DNA of 20,554 nt. Source: a virus. Below are positions 8,297 to 15,313 of this stretch, one piece after another. Below the pieces are notes generated by a model. That model was not told where the DNA came from. It saw nothing but the letters and a program-made list of their open reading frames with translations, and searched no databases. The position numbers and the translations under genes were made by a program. Numbering within the stretch: position 1 is the stretch's first letter; each line of letters begins with the position of its first letter. The stretch covers positions 1 through 20,554 of IMG/VR virus record IMGVR_UViG_3300010885_020390; one strand, given 5' to 3'.

Positions 8297-8321
8297 AGAG
8301 GGTGTATAAGCCCTCTTTTTT
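8297..8321 (+). terminator. Intrinsic terminator after the capsid gene
   Basis: AGAGGG (8297-8302) pairs with CCCTCT (8311-8316) around an 8-base loop, and the U-tract continues to 8321. A nearly identical hairpin lies at 8898-8925. Because both sit inside a string of same-strand structural genes, they probably act as partial terminators that lower transcription of downstream genes. Confidence 0.8.
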
Positions 8322-8334
8322 AAACTATATATAT

Positions 8335-8877
8335 ATGCCTTGTTTACTTACTAAAGGTCGTGCAGAGTCATGTAAGGATACAGTTGGGGGTTTAAAATCG
8401 GTGTTCTTTATCGACTTTCAAATTTTGCCAGCTGATGTTACAATGACAAACGACTTAATTACAGCAATCACAAACGTTGATTACCTTTACAAATACGAAT
8501 TAAAAGGAAACGACAATACATTTGAACAAACAATTGTCTCTAATAGAGAGATGGGAACTACTTTTTTTCAGCAAGTATTGAACATTAAGTTGAAAAAACA
8601 AGATGCTACTACGACAAAAGAGGTTAAACTTTTAGCTTATGCAAGACCTCACATCGTTGTTGAGAACAATAACGGGCAGTTCTTTATTATGGGACTATAC
8701 AGAGGTTGTGATTTAACGGGTGGTACTATATCAAACGGTGGTGCATTAGGAGACTTTAACGGTTATTCTTTGACGTTCACAGCGGAAGAGTCATTACCTG
8801 CTAACTTTACAGACGTTGCTTCTGCTGCTACAATTGTATCAGATACTTTTACAGGTGCTTCGGTAGTTGCTTCATAA
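8335..8877 (+). CDS. Probable major tail (tube) protein
   Basis: The start is set at the ATG at 8335. An in-frame GTG at 8302 lies inside the capsid terminator and is unlikely. The 180-residue product begins MPCLLTKGRAESCKDTVGGL, a conserved opening of a Bacteroidota phage structural family. It continues with alternating beta strands and a helical segment (residues about 60-110, EQTIVSNREMGTTFFQQVLN), and ends in a Ser/Thr/Ala tail. Its size, beta-rich character and placement between terminators that isolate it with the capsid gene suggest an abundant virion protein; tail tube is the best fit. A head-closure or decoration protein is the main alternative. Confidence 0.6.
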   Translation: MPCLLTKGRAESCKDTVGGLKSVFFIDFQILPADVTMTNDLITAITNVDYLYKYELKGNDNTFEQTIVSNREMGTTFFQQVLNIKLKKQDATTTKEVKLLAYARPHIVVENNNGQFFIMGLYRGCDLTGGTISNGGALGDFNGYSLTFTAEESLPANFTDVASAATIVSDTFTGASVVAS

Positions 8878-8897
8878 CAATAATACCAATAAAACTA

Positions 8898-8925
8898 AGA
8901 GAGGGTCTAATAGCCCTCTTTTTTT
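8898..8925 (+). terminator. Second intrinsic terminator, near copy of the first
   Basis: AAGAGAGGG (8897-8905) pairs with CCCTCT and the following T residues (8914-8922, one G-U pair) around an 8-base loop; the T-run ends at 8925. The flanking sequence ACTAAGAGAGGG and the CCCTCTTTTTT arm are shared with the hairpin at 8297; only the loop differs. Confidence 0.8.
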
Positions 8926-8960
8926 ATGCAACAAAACTGCCTTATTTTAATTATATTAGT

Positions 8961-9299
8961 ATGATCGTGTTAAAGACAATTATAACTTCACAAAATGTTA
9001 AATTTATTCCAAGAAAAGGAACGGGGAACTGCAATTTAATCATAGTGACGGATGAACAAACAAATATCTCAACAAACGTCAATATAGTTACCTATACTTC
9101 AGGAGAATATTACGATACTGCAAGTGGTATTTTTGCATTAAAAGAGGGGCGTACTTATTCTGTTAAGGTTTGCAAAAACAATATCAATGATTTAAGGTTT
9201 TACGGTCGTGTATTTTGCACCGACCAAACATTAGCAACTTACACTTCAAACGACTACATTAGTTATAATGTAACAAACGAATATATAATATATGAATAA
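8961..9299 (+). CDS. Small beta-rich structural protein upstream of the portal
   Basis: The 112-residue product starts MIVLKTIITSQNVKFIPRKG and consists mainly of beta strands with aromatic residues, ending SNDYISYNVTNEYIIYE. Proteins with this opening and a closing FxxY-E pattern occur next to portal genes in Bacteroidota phages as I recall, without assigned function. It has no signal peptide or membrane segment. It overlaps the portal start by eight bases, so coupled translation is likely. The position suggests a head completion or neck protein. Confidence 0.6.
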   Translation: MIVLKTIITSQNVKFIPRKGTGNCNLIIVTDEQTNISTNVNIVTYTSGEYYDTASGIFALKEGRTYSVKVCKNNINDLRFYGRVFCTDQTLATYTSNDYISYNVTNEYIIYE

Positions 9300-11010
9300 C
9301 AATATCGTACAACTTTCATCCTATACAGCTCCCGTAATTGTAGAAACAAATCGTGATGCCTGGGTTGAGTATGGAGAGGATAATAACTATTATAAGTTCT
9401 TAATAGATAGATATTCCAATAGTGCAACCAACAACGCGGTTATTAATAATATTTGTAGGTTAATTTATGGCAAAGGATTGACTGCAACCAACGCTTCAAT
9501 AAAGCCTAACGACTATGCTCAATTTTTATCTATAATTGACGGGGAGGATTTAAAGCGTGTTATCTTTGACTTATATATGTTAGGTCAATGTGCCGTACAA
9601 GTCCATTACGACAAGTCTCACAAGTCTATATTAAGGGCATACCATACACCTATTCAATTATTAAGACCTGAGAAATGCAATAACTACGGAGAGATTGAAG
9701 CTTACTACTACTCAGACAATTGGAGTGATCCTCGTAAGTATGTGCCTCAAAGGATTGATTATTTTGGAACTTCAAAAAAAGAAATTGAGATACTATGTTA
9801 CGCACCATATACGGCAGGCATGAAGTATTTTTCCGCCGTTGATTACCAAGGTGGGATTGACTATGCTTTACTAGAAGAGAAAATTGCAGAGTATCTAATC
9901 AATGAGGTTAGTAATTCCTTCGCACCTACAACTATTGTAAACTTTAACAATGGCACACCAACAGATGAACAAAAAGACGAGATTAGTAACTCGGTTATTC
10001 AAAAATTAACGGGGTCAACAGGCAAAAAAATTGTTATCTCATTTAATGAAAGTGAGGCTACTAAGACAACTATTGACTCAGTCCCTTTAAACGACGCACC
10101 GGACCATTATCAGTATCTAAGTGACGAATGTACAGCTAAGATTTTAAGAGCGCACAACGTGACTACACCTTTGCTTTTTGGTGTTTCTTCAGCAACGGGT
10201 TTTAGCTCAAATGCAGATGAAATGAAAACGGGGAGTGTGTTGTTTGACAATATGGTTATAAAGCCAAAACAAGACGCTGTTATTAATATGATTAAAAAGA
10301 TTATGTTATTTAATGGCATTAATTTAAGTTTGAAATTTAAAAGTTTGCAACCATTTACAGACGGCGAGGAGGTTAAGCCTGTTGTTGAAATGGCTAAACA
10401 AGATGAATTGGACGTTGCAAAATATGGGGAGGATATTGATTTAGAAGAGTGGGTGCTTATAGATAGTCACGAGGTTAACTATGAGTTAGAAGAAACATTA
10501 GACAAGCAAATAAAGGACTTAAACACACCTACAACGTTGTCTAAGATAGTTAAATTTGTTAGCCAAGGTACAGCAATACCGAATTCAAAAAGTAAACAAG
10601 ACGGAGAGATTTTTAAACATCGATATAGATACGTGGGAGAGATAACTGATAAGTCTCGTTTGTTTTGTAGCAAAATGATAACAGCTAATAAAGTGTATCG
10701 AAAAGAGGATATTGTCAAAATGAACTCTCAAATAGTTAACGAAACAAGTACAAGACAAGATGGGTCAATAGGTGGTTTTGGTCCACGAGGAGCTACAACC
10801 TACGATATTTTTCTATACAAAGGCGGTGGGGCTTGTCACCATAAGTGGATGCGAGAAACGTATTTAAGAAAATCGGACGTAAACAATCCATTAGCTAAGA
10901 AATTTACGCCAGCACAAACACGTAAAGCGGGGGAGGTAGCACCAACAAACGACAAGCGAGTTTATACACGTCCGATTGATATGCCTAATAAAGGATTTTT
11001 ACCTAAATAA
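9292..11010 (+). CDS. Portal protein with MuF-like C-terminal extension
   Basis: The 572-residue protein contains a portal-type body at residues about 20-420: an N-terminal YSNSATNNAVINNICRLIYG helix region, AVQVHYDKSHKSILRAYH, and the stem/crown helices after residue 270 with ATGFSSNADEMKTGS. From about residue 428 a second domain starts, with KHRYRYVGEITDKSRLFCSK (Cys459) and KVYRKEDI. It closes with TTYDIFLYKGGGACHHKW (Cys515, His516, His517). The D-x-R-x-F-C and C-H-x-x-W spacing is that of MuF-type minor head proteins, usually separate genes after the portal. The portal forms the dodecameric DNA gate; the extension may sit inside the head or be ejected with DNA. Confidence 0.8.
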   Translation: MNNNIVQLSSYTAPVIVETNRDAWVEYGEDNNYYKFLIDRYSNSATNNAVINNICRLIYGKGLTATNASIKPNDYAQFLSIIDGEDLKRVIFDLYMLGQCAVQVHYDKSHKSILRAYHTPIQLLRPEKCNNYGEIEAYYYSDNWSDPRKYVPQRIDYFGTSKKEIEILCYAPYTAGMKYFSAVDYQGGIDYALLEEKIAEYLINEVSNSFAPTTIVNFNNGTPTDEQKDEISNSVIQKLTGSTGKKIVISFNESEATKTTIDSVPLNDAPDHYQYLSDECTAKILRAHNVTTPLLFGVSSATGFSSNADEMKTGSVLFDNMVIKPKQDAVINMIKKIMLFNGINLSLKFKSLQPFTDGEEVKPVVEMAKQDELDVAKYGEDIDLEEWVLIDSHEVNYELEETLDKQIKDLNTPTTLSKIVKFVSQGTAIPNSKSKQDGEIFKHRYRYVGEITDKSRLFCSKMITANKVYRKEDIVKMNSQIVNETSTRQDGSIGGFGPRGATTYDIFLYKGGGACHHKWMRETYLRKSDVNNPLAKKFTPAQTRKAGEVAPTNDKRVYTRPIDMPNKGFLPK

Positions 11011-11018
11011 ATAAAGAC

Positions 11019-11519
11019 ATGGCAGAGGCACTATTAATATCGAAAAAAGACTTACAGGAATATACGTCACTAAATGCTAATACGGACGTAGATAAAGTTA
11101 TTCAATTTGTTTTGATAGCTCAACAGATATGGATACAACAGTATACGGGGAGCAAGCTATTAAATAAGATAAAAACAGACATACAAAACAGTGCGTTAAG
11201 TGGTAATTATATAACACTTGTATCTACGTATTTAAAGCCTATGTTGATACATTTTACAATGGTTGAGTATCTACCCTTTTGTGCTTATACAATCTCTAAT
11301 AAAGGCATATATAAGCATAGTTCTGAGAATGCTGAGATAGTAAGTAAAGAGGAAGTGGATTATTTGATAGAAAAAGAAAAAAGAATAGCGGAAAGTTACG
11401 CTCAAAGGTTTTTAGATTATATTTGTATTAATCAAAATTTATTCCCTGAGTACAACACAAATACGCAAGGAGACCAATACCCTCAAAGTAATAATTTTTT
11501 AACTAATTGGTACTTATGA
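11019..11519 (+). CDS. Head-tail connector/adaptor protein (DUF6712-like)
   Basis: The 166-residue helical protein begins MAEALLISKKDLQEYTSLNA, followed by FVLIAQQIWIQQYTGSKLLN and several helices. The C-terminal part is low-complexity. The pattern of a short N-terminal strand and four to five helices with a conserved YTG-x-x-L motif fits the DUF6712 connector family of Bacteroidota phages, which forms the ring between portal and tail. Its location directly after the portal agrees. It overlaps a tiny downstream ORF by ATGA. Confidence 0.65.
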   Translation: MAEALLISKKDLQEYTSLNANTDVDKVIQFVLIAQQIWIQQYTGSKLLNKIKTDIQNSALSGNYITLVSTYLKPMLIHFTMVEYLPFCAYTISNKGIYKHSSENAEIVSKEEVDYLIEKEKRIAESYAQRFLDYICINQNLFPEYNTNTQGDQYPQSNNFLTNWYL

Positions 11520-11590
11520 AAAAAAAATATAAAATTAAAAGCGACAATATTGTTAAACTTGAAATATATTTAAATGCTCAAAGTAAGTGA
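11516..11590 (+). CDS. Tiny 24-residue Lys-rich ORF
   Basis: It opens on ATGA at the end of the connector gene and runs 17 bases into the next gene. The peptide is MKKKYKIKSDNIVKLEIYLN plus four residues. Apart from its overlap with both neighbours, nothing marks it as a functional protein. It may serve only to keep ribosomes moving to the fibre gene at 11574. Confidence 0.3.
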   Translation: MKKKYKIKSDNIVKLEIYLNAQSK

Positions 11591-12020
11591 TTTTCCAGCG
11601 AAAGGCGCACAGATTGAAGACTCCGACTTATTGCTAATAAGTGACTATAACGGTGCAACTTATGACTCTAAGTATGTCACGGGTGCAAATGTACGACCAT
11701 TTAAAACTGTTATATTTAACATTAGCCAAGTAGGTACTAATGCACCAACGGTTAACTATTCTTATGTAGGGGAGGTTACACAAACATTTACCTTTGCTAG
11801 GGTATCAACAGGTATATATGAATTAACGGCTAATAGTGCTTTGTTTACCAATAACAAGACATTTATTTCTATTTCACATGGCGGTAGCGGTGGTGGGGCT
11901 ACTTTGGGGGCGTTTGTAAACTCAACAACTGTTTTAACATTTTACACAACAACTTATTTAGGCGTAAATGCCGACACGTTGTTAGATGGCGCTAATTTAC
12001 AAATAACTATAATCAAATGA
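11574..12020 (+). CDS. Fibre-like minor structural protein
   Basis: The 148-residue beta-rich protein begins with a fibre-type attachment segment (DSDLLLISDYNGATYDSKYV) followed by a compact beta domain. The domain includes a Gly-rich turn near residue 103 (SHGGSGGGATLG) and ends DTLLDGANLQITIIK, the style of C-terminal phage appendage domains. It is translated in overlap with the next gene (ATGA). It likely forms a short spike or an adaptor for the LamG-like protein that follows. No enzymatic motif is present. Confidence 0.55.
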   Translation: MLKVSDFPAKGAQIEDSDLLLISDYNGATYDSKYVTGANVRPFKTVIFNISQVGTNAPTVNYSYVGEVTQTFTFARVSTGIYELTANSALFTNNKTFISISHGGSGGGATLGAFVNSTTVLTFYTTTYLGVNADTLLDGANLQITIIK

Positions 12021-12826
12021 TATTATCTACACATGGAATAATAAGTAGTGCTGGGGGCGTTTCATACGATACAGACGCACAAGCATTTATTACAGCAGCT
12101 GCAATTACCGACACCACTCAAAAAACAGCAGTTAACACTTTGGTAACTGATTTGAAAACTGCAAATATTTGGACGAAAATGAAAGCTCTTTATCCATTTG
12201 TTGGAGGTACAGCGGCTTCACATAGGTTCAATTTAAAAGACCCCAGAACAGTAAATGCAGCGTTTTATTTGGATTTCTTAGGAGGTGGTACACATAGCGC
12301 AAATGGTTATCAACCAAATGGTACAACTTCTTATGCTGATACTAAACTAACACCATCAACTTCATTATTGCAGGATAGCACTCACATTTCATATTATTCA
12401 AGAACAGATGGAGGGTCAAGTGGTATAGAGTTTGGGACTTATCAAATAACGCCAGCGGCTTCTTTGTATGGTTATATAAAGTATATAGATGGAAAGGCCT
12501 ATGTTAGAGTTAACAGAAATGCAGGAAATCCCGAAAGTGAAAAAGTGATGACCTCCGCAAATGTTTTTTTTATGGTAAATAGAATTGCTAGCAATAGCGA
12601 AGCTATATTTGTTAATAACACTAAAACAGCATTTAACATAGCCTCAACAGGATTATCAACGAATCCTTTGCCATTTGCGGCTTTGTCAAACAATGGGGTT
12701 CTTGCTAATTTTTCTATAAGACAATCAGCATTTGCGTCAATCGGAGATGGTTTAACAGATGGAGAAGCGTCCGCATTCTACACAGCGGTGCAAGCATACA
12801 ACACAACTTTAAATAGACAAGTATAA
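12017..12826 (+). CDS. LamG/concanavalin-like fibre or receptor-binding protein
   Basis: The 269-residue protein has an N-terminal helical segment with DAQAFITAAAITDTTQKTAV and WTKMKALYPFVGGTAASHRF, then NLKDPRTVNAAFYLDF. This opening is widely shared among Bacteroidota phage appendage proteins. The remainder (residues about 90-265) is a jelly-roll-like beta domain with SYYSRTDGGSSGIEFG and a closing helix GDGLTDGEASAFYTAVQAYN. The fold is consistent with a LamG/concanavalin-type carbohydrate-binding domain. It probably recognises the host surface. It overlaps both neighbours by the TGA/TAATG style. Confidence 0.65.
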   Translation: MILSTHGIISSAGGVSYDTDAQAFITAAAITDTTQKTAVNTLVTDLKTANIWTKMKALYPFVGGTAASHRFNLKDPRTVNAAFYLDFLGGGTHSANGYQPNGTTSYADTKLTPSTSLLQDSTHISYYSRTDGGSSGIEFGTYQITPAASLYGYIKYIDGKAYVRVNRNAGNPESEKVMTSANVFFMVNRIASNSEAIFVNNTKTAFNIASTGLSTNPLPFAALSNNGVLANFSIRQSAFASIGDGLTDGEASAFYTAVQAYNTTLNRQV

Positions 12827-13041
12827 TGAAAGTAAGACAATTAACAACAGAGCAAAAAGACTTATTAATCGGTCAAACATTTGACGGTGTTCAATATTTC
12901 AATCCAACTTTAGATGCAAATGGCAATTGGTTTATCTCAAATGAAGAGGTTAACGGATGTACTCATGAGGGTGTTGTTGAATGGATACACACTTTAGAAG
13001 AAATTGACCATAATCCAATTATACATGAAGCGTTTAATTAA
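12826..13041 (+). CDS. Small conserved protein following the fibre gene
   Basis: The 71-residue product starts MKVRQLTTEQKDLLIGQTFD and has YFNPTLDANGNWFISNEEV in the middle. I know this pattern from short genes that follow fibre genes in Bacteroidota phages. It starts on a TAATG overlap with the LamG-like gene, and its end overlaps the holin-like gene by 17 bases. Function is unknown; a fibre assembly or cap role is only a positional guess. Confidence 0.6.
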   Translation: MKVRQLTTEQKDLLIGQTFDGVQYFNPTLDANGNWFISNEEVNGCTHEGVVEWIHTLEEIDHNPIIHEAFN

Positions 13042-13216
13042 TCGTTGGAACGCACCAACGCCTGCTTTTTGGCTTAAAGTTCAGAAGTTAGGGATAGTTG
13101 CTGGGAGTTTGGGAGTGGTATTTATCGCTCCCCCTTTTGGCATGGCTGTACTTGGAGGTTACTTAATAGCTACGGGGTCGGTTATAAGTGTTTTATCACA
13201 ATTGACAATTAAATGA
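13025..13216 (+). CDS. Holin-like two-TM membrane protein
   Basis: The start is set at the ATG at 13025; an in-frame TTG at 13004 is weaker and deep inside the upstream gene. The 63-residue product has a basic amphipathic N-terminus (MKRLINRWNAPTPAFWLKVQ), then two hydrophobic segments at about 19-36 and 38-57. Its position next to the endolysin and its size fit a holin that opens the inner membrane for lysis. Similar KRxxxRWxAPTPxFWxxVQ proteins accompany phage lysis genes in Bacteroidota. No experimental assignment can be read from sequence. Confidence 0.65.
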   Translation: MKRLINRWNAPTPAFWLKVQKLGIVAGSLGVVFIAPPFGMAVLGGYLIATGSVISVLSQLTIK

Positions 13217-13482
13217 AAATGGAAATGTATAACTATATTTTAACTGGCTTGATTGCTATAATTTCGTACTTTTTAAAGTGTGTGATAAGCGAACATAAAC
13301 AGATGCAAAAAGAGGTCGTTGAACTTAGGAATAAAGTAGACCTTACGCACCAAGCTAGCGAGATAAAAATACATAACATTGAAAAAGATTTACAAAATAG
13401 TTTGAAAGATTTAAACAAAAAAATAGATCATTTGACAACTTGTATTGATAAATTATTTGAAATAAGCAGAAAACATGGTTAG
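13213..13482 (+). CDS. TM plus coiled-coil protein, lysis-module accessory (possible holin/spanin)
   Basis: The 89-residue protein carries an N-terminal transmembrane segment (residues about 7-24) and then a charged coiled coil (EVVELRNKVDL, KDLQNSLKDLNKKIDHL). The layout resembles XhlA-like or i-spanin-like accessory lysis proteins. It overlaps both the holin-like gene and the endolysin gene (start of next at 13475), so all are probably co-translated. Spanin versus holin antagonist cannot be distinguished. Confidence 0.55.
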   Translation: MKMEMYNYILTGLIAIISYFLKCVISEHKQMQKEVVELRNKVDLTHQASEIKIHNIEKDLQNSLKDLNKKIDHLTTCIDKLFEISRKHG

Positions 13483-14053
13483 AAATTATACAGACTTAGA
13501 AATAATAAACAGAATTAGAGGGCTTAAATCATTCAAAGGTTTTCCTTTACAAAGGTATATTGTAGGCATTCGTTCAACTGAGGACAAAACAAATACGCCT
13601 GATGACAAGTTTTACATTTTTGAAGGAGAAAGATTTATAACAATGACAACAGGGACCACCAACCCGGGATCTCCAATTTTAGAAGGTGGGTTCTTAAAAT
13701 ACAATAAAGTTGGTGCGGCGGTTGTGAAGTCAAATGAGTGTTACTACGACCTTTGGAAGCATGGTTACCACATGGGTAAAATGGAAGCACTTGTACAAGT
13801 CAATCCTATTATCGTATATCGTGACGGGGATCGTGACGGGAAGAGTGAAGAAATCGGAACTCCTATAACGGGGCTTTATGGTATCAATTTCCACACCATG
13901 GATTACAATAAGTTTTCAAAAGAAATTAAAACAAATATAGGCAATTGGTCCGCAGGGTGCCAAGTCATAAATGACTGCGAAAAATATTATCAATTGATCC
14001 CTACATTTAGAGTTCAAAAGTTTGTCACATATTTTTTATTGCAAGAATTTTAA
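13475..14053 (+). CDS. Endolysin, L,D-transpeptidase/YkuD-like
   Basis: The 192-residue protein has the His...Ser-x-Gly-Cys arrangement of the L,D-transpeptidase fold: His140 in GINFHTMDY and SAGCQV at residues 159-164 (Ser159, Gly161, Cys162). In phages such domains act as peptidoglycan-targeting lysis enzymes; Cys162 would be the nucleophile. Residues 117-122 (DGDRDG) form a D-x-D-x-D-G loop that resembles a calcium-binding loop, and PDDKFYIFEGERF (42-54) may be part of the fold. There is no signal peptide, so release through the adjacent holin is expected. Its gene is in the lysis cluster. The exact bond cut cannot be deduced. Confidence 0.65.
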   Translation: MVRNYTDLEIINRIRGLKSFKGFPLQRYIVGIRSTEDKTNTPDDKFYIFEGERFITMTTGTTNPGSPILEGGFLKYNKVGAAVVKSNECYYDLWKHGYHMGKMEALVQVNPIIVYRDGDRDGKSEEIGTPITGLYGINFHTMDYNKFSKEIKTNIGNWSAGCQVINDCEKYYQLIPTFRVQKFVTYFLLQEF

Positions 14054-14065
14054 ATGCAAGAATTT
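14040..14065 (+). repeat. Tandem 11-base repeat at gene junction
   Basis: TGCAAGAATTT occurs at 14040-14050 and again at 14055-14065, a 15-base period. The first copy encodes the C-terminal LQEF of the endolysin and the second the N-terminal MQEF of the next gene. It looks like a small local duplication. Confidence 0.8.
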
Positions 14066-14413
14066 AAATTTGATAAATACGATTTATTATTAAGCTTTAA
14101 TCCTTGCGAGATTTTTACACATTTTGGAGTTACTGAAATGCATGGACTAAGTTTTGAAGATTGTCAATTACGTTCCAATACAACAGAAAGCGCATACATA
14201 GCAGGCTTCTGCAACTTAGACCCAAATGGGAAAATTTTTGTCTTTATTAACCTATCAAGATGTACAGATGACATTCACACAACGGGCTTAGTCATGCACG
14301 AAATGATTCACTGTTCATTTGATCTACATACAGATGAAGAAGAATTGATCACTTGGGCAGAAAAAGAAACCTACAAAAATGTTAAAATAATTAAAAAAAG
14401 TTTGTTGTATTAG
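14054..14413 (+). CDS. HExxH zinc-metalloprotease-like protein
   Basis: The 119-residue protein contains a zincin signature: MHEMIHCSFDLHTDEEE (His82, Glu83, His86), with Glu96-97 or His92 as candidates for the third ligand. It starts directly after the endolysin stop. The N-terminal half contains beta-like LLLSFNPCEIF and GKIFVFINLS segments. It has no signal peptide or membrane anchor. The role is open: it could cleave peptidoglycan-linked proteins during lysis or act on a virion or host protein. The motif is short, so a non-proteolytic use of the HExxH cannot be ruled out. Confidence 0.55.
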   Translation: MQEFKFDKYDLLLSFNPCEIFTHFGVTEMHGLSFEDCQLRSNTTESAYIAGFCNLDPNGKIFVFINLSRCTDDIHTTGLVMHEMIHCSFDLHTDEEELITWAEKETYKNVKIIKKSLLY

Positions 14414-14432
14414 TTTTAATTGTGTATATTTG
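14405..14432 (+). promoter_or_regulatory. Bacteroidota-type promoter for the small-gene operon
   Basis: TTG at 14405-14407 is 17 bases before TATATTTG at 14425-14432, matching the Flavobacterium-type consensus TTG...TAnnTTTG. It lies in the 47-base gap before the gene at 14461, with the transcription start expected near 14438. No other promoter this good was seen between 1 and 14400. Confidence 0.7.
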
Positions 14433-14454
14433 TAATATATAACAATTAAAACTA
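14411..14454. promoter_or_regulatory. Perfect 13-bp inverted repeat enclosing the promoter -7 box (operator candidate)
   Basis: TAGTTTTAATTGT (14411-14423) is the exact reverse complement of ACAATTAAAACTA (14442-14454). The 18-base spacer holds the TATATTTG box. The arms are about 31 bases apart centre to centre, close to three helical turns, as expected for a dimeric or looping repressor site. Only the right arm would be in the mRNA, so this is more likely a DNA operator than a leader hairpin. Confidence 0.55.
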
Positions 14455-14460
14455 GAAATC

Positions 14461-14643
14461 ATGAGAGACTTTAATTTTAGACCCCAAGGTTACGGAGCTT
14501 ACCTTGTCGAGTACATTTCGCCCAAAACAAGCAAAATTTGGAAAAAAGTTATTACCGACATGCAGGTAATTGATGCAACCAAAAACGCAGAATACCCAAA
14601 AATCAAAGATATTGAACAACTAAAAAGGATGGTTAAATCATGA
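14461..14643 (+). CDS. Hypothetical 60-residue protein, first gene of the small-gene operon
   Basis: The first gene after the promoter starts with MRDFNFRPQGYGAYLVEYIS and is basic. Residues SPKTSKIWKKVITDMQVIDA suggest a short beta-hairpin and helix. No known family is recognised. It overlaps the next ORF by ATGA. First-gene position after an apparently repressible promoter would fit an early regulatory or host-takeover protein, but the sequence itself does not show a DNA-binding motif. Confidence 0.6.
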   Translation: MRDFNFRPQGYGAYLVEYISPKTSKIWKKVITDMQVIDATKNAEYPKIKDIEQLKRMVKS

Positions 14644-14789
14644 CTAATCCTGAAAAAATGATCCTCTTTTTACTGGTTGTAATAAGTGGATTGATTGGTT
14701 ACCTGGTTGGCGGTTACTATGTTTCTTTTTTAGCCGTTGTTGGTTTAATATTAATCTTTTCAATACTTTGTGATAATGACGAAAACTAA
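14640..14789 (+). CDS. Small two-TM membrane protein
   Basis: The 49-residue product (MTNPEKMILFLLVVISGLIG then VGGYYVSFLAVVGLILIFSI) consists almost entirely of two hydrophobic helices, residues about 7-23 and 27-43, with an acidic tail DNDEN. It overlaps the previous gene by ATGA and the next gene by 14 bases. The function is unknown. Candidates are a superinfection-exclusion or membrane-anchored accessory protein, inferred only from size and topology. Confidence 0.6.
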   Translation: MTNPEKMILFLLVVISGLIGYLVGGYYVSFLAVVGLILIFSILCDNDEN

Positions 14790-15114
14790 TAGAATATACT
14801 CAAAGATTTTCGGCTATGAAGAGCCTGTTTACTTCTCAGATAGCGAGCTAACATTTGATTTTTTAAATGAATGCGAATTAATGGCTTACTCAAATGAAAT
14901 GAAAGTACATCTAATTATTGACGATGGCGAGGTGTTTTCATACGAAGGGGATTTTGTTTGTTTCGTTGCGGATCTCGAACTTTTTGGAGACTTTGAGGAA
15001 AAAAACAAATGTCAAATCTGTATGGACACAGGTCACTTTAAAGCTACAATAGGGCTTAATTTACAAGAAAGTTGGATTGAATGCGAATGCGATAAACACT
15101 ATAAGTATGTTTAA
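14776..15114 (+). CDS. Hypothetical protein with zinc-ribbon-like Cys pairs
   Basis: The start is taken at the ATG at 14776 rather than the in-frame GTG six bases earlier. The 112-residue protein has an N-terminal acidic domain (residues about 15-75). A C-terminal Cys arrangement follows: C79-x-x-C82 (KCQICMDTGHFKA) and C103-x-C105 (IECECDKHYK). This looks like a single zinc ribbon similar to those in DnaJ-like or phage regulatory proteins. It overlaps the next gene. No catalytic motif is visible. Confidence 0.55.
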   Translation: MTKTNRIYSKIFGYEEPVYFSDSELTFDFLNECELMAYSNEMKVHLIIDDGEVFSYEGDFVCFVADLELFGDFEEKNKCQICMDTGHFKATIGLNLQESWIECECDKHYKYV

Positions 15115-15313
15115 GTGCGAAATAAGAGCCATAGAGGAACTTAAAAGAGAAAAACAAAGGAATATAGAGCTTGCGTCTATTGGGTCAATCTTAGGGCATA
15201 AAAACGTGCCATATTATGAGGGGGAGGATATAGAGTTTAAGCACCCTCGGTTTATGAGTGATTTAAGTCCAGATGAACAAAAAATATTTAACAATATAAT
15301 TTTAAGAACATGA
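15107..15313 (+). CDS. Hypothetical 68-residue protein
   Basis: The ATG at 15107 is preferred over an in-frame TTG at 15077. The product begins MFKCEIRAIEELKREKQRNI with a charged helix, then a YYEGEDIEFKHPRFMSDLSP segment and a final amphipathic helix. It overlaps the previous gene by eight bases and the next by four. No family is recognised. Confidence 0.5.
   Translation: MFKCEIRAIEELKREKQRNIELASIGSILGHKNVPYYEGEDIEFKHPRFMSDLSPDEQKIFNNIILRT

Noticed and set aside
8302-8334. GTG start extending the probable tail-tube protein by 11 residues
   Set aside because: The extension is encoded by the terminator hairpin and its U-tract; the ATG at 8335 gives the family-like N-terminus.
8926-8964. 12-codon ORF after the second terminator
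   Set aside because: Too short, starts on the T-run of a terminator, and has no support beyond overlapping the next start.
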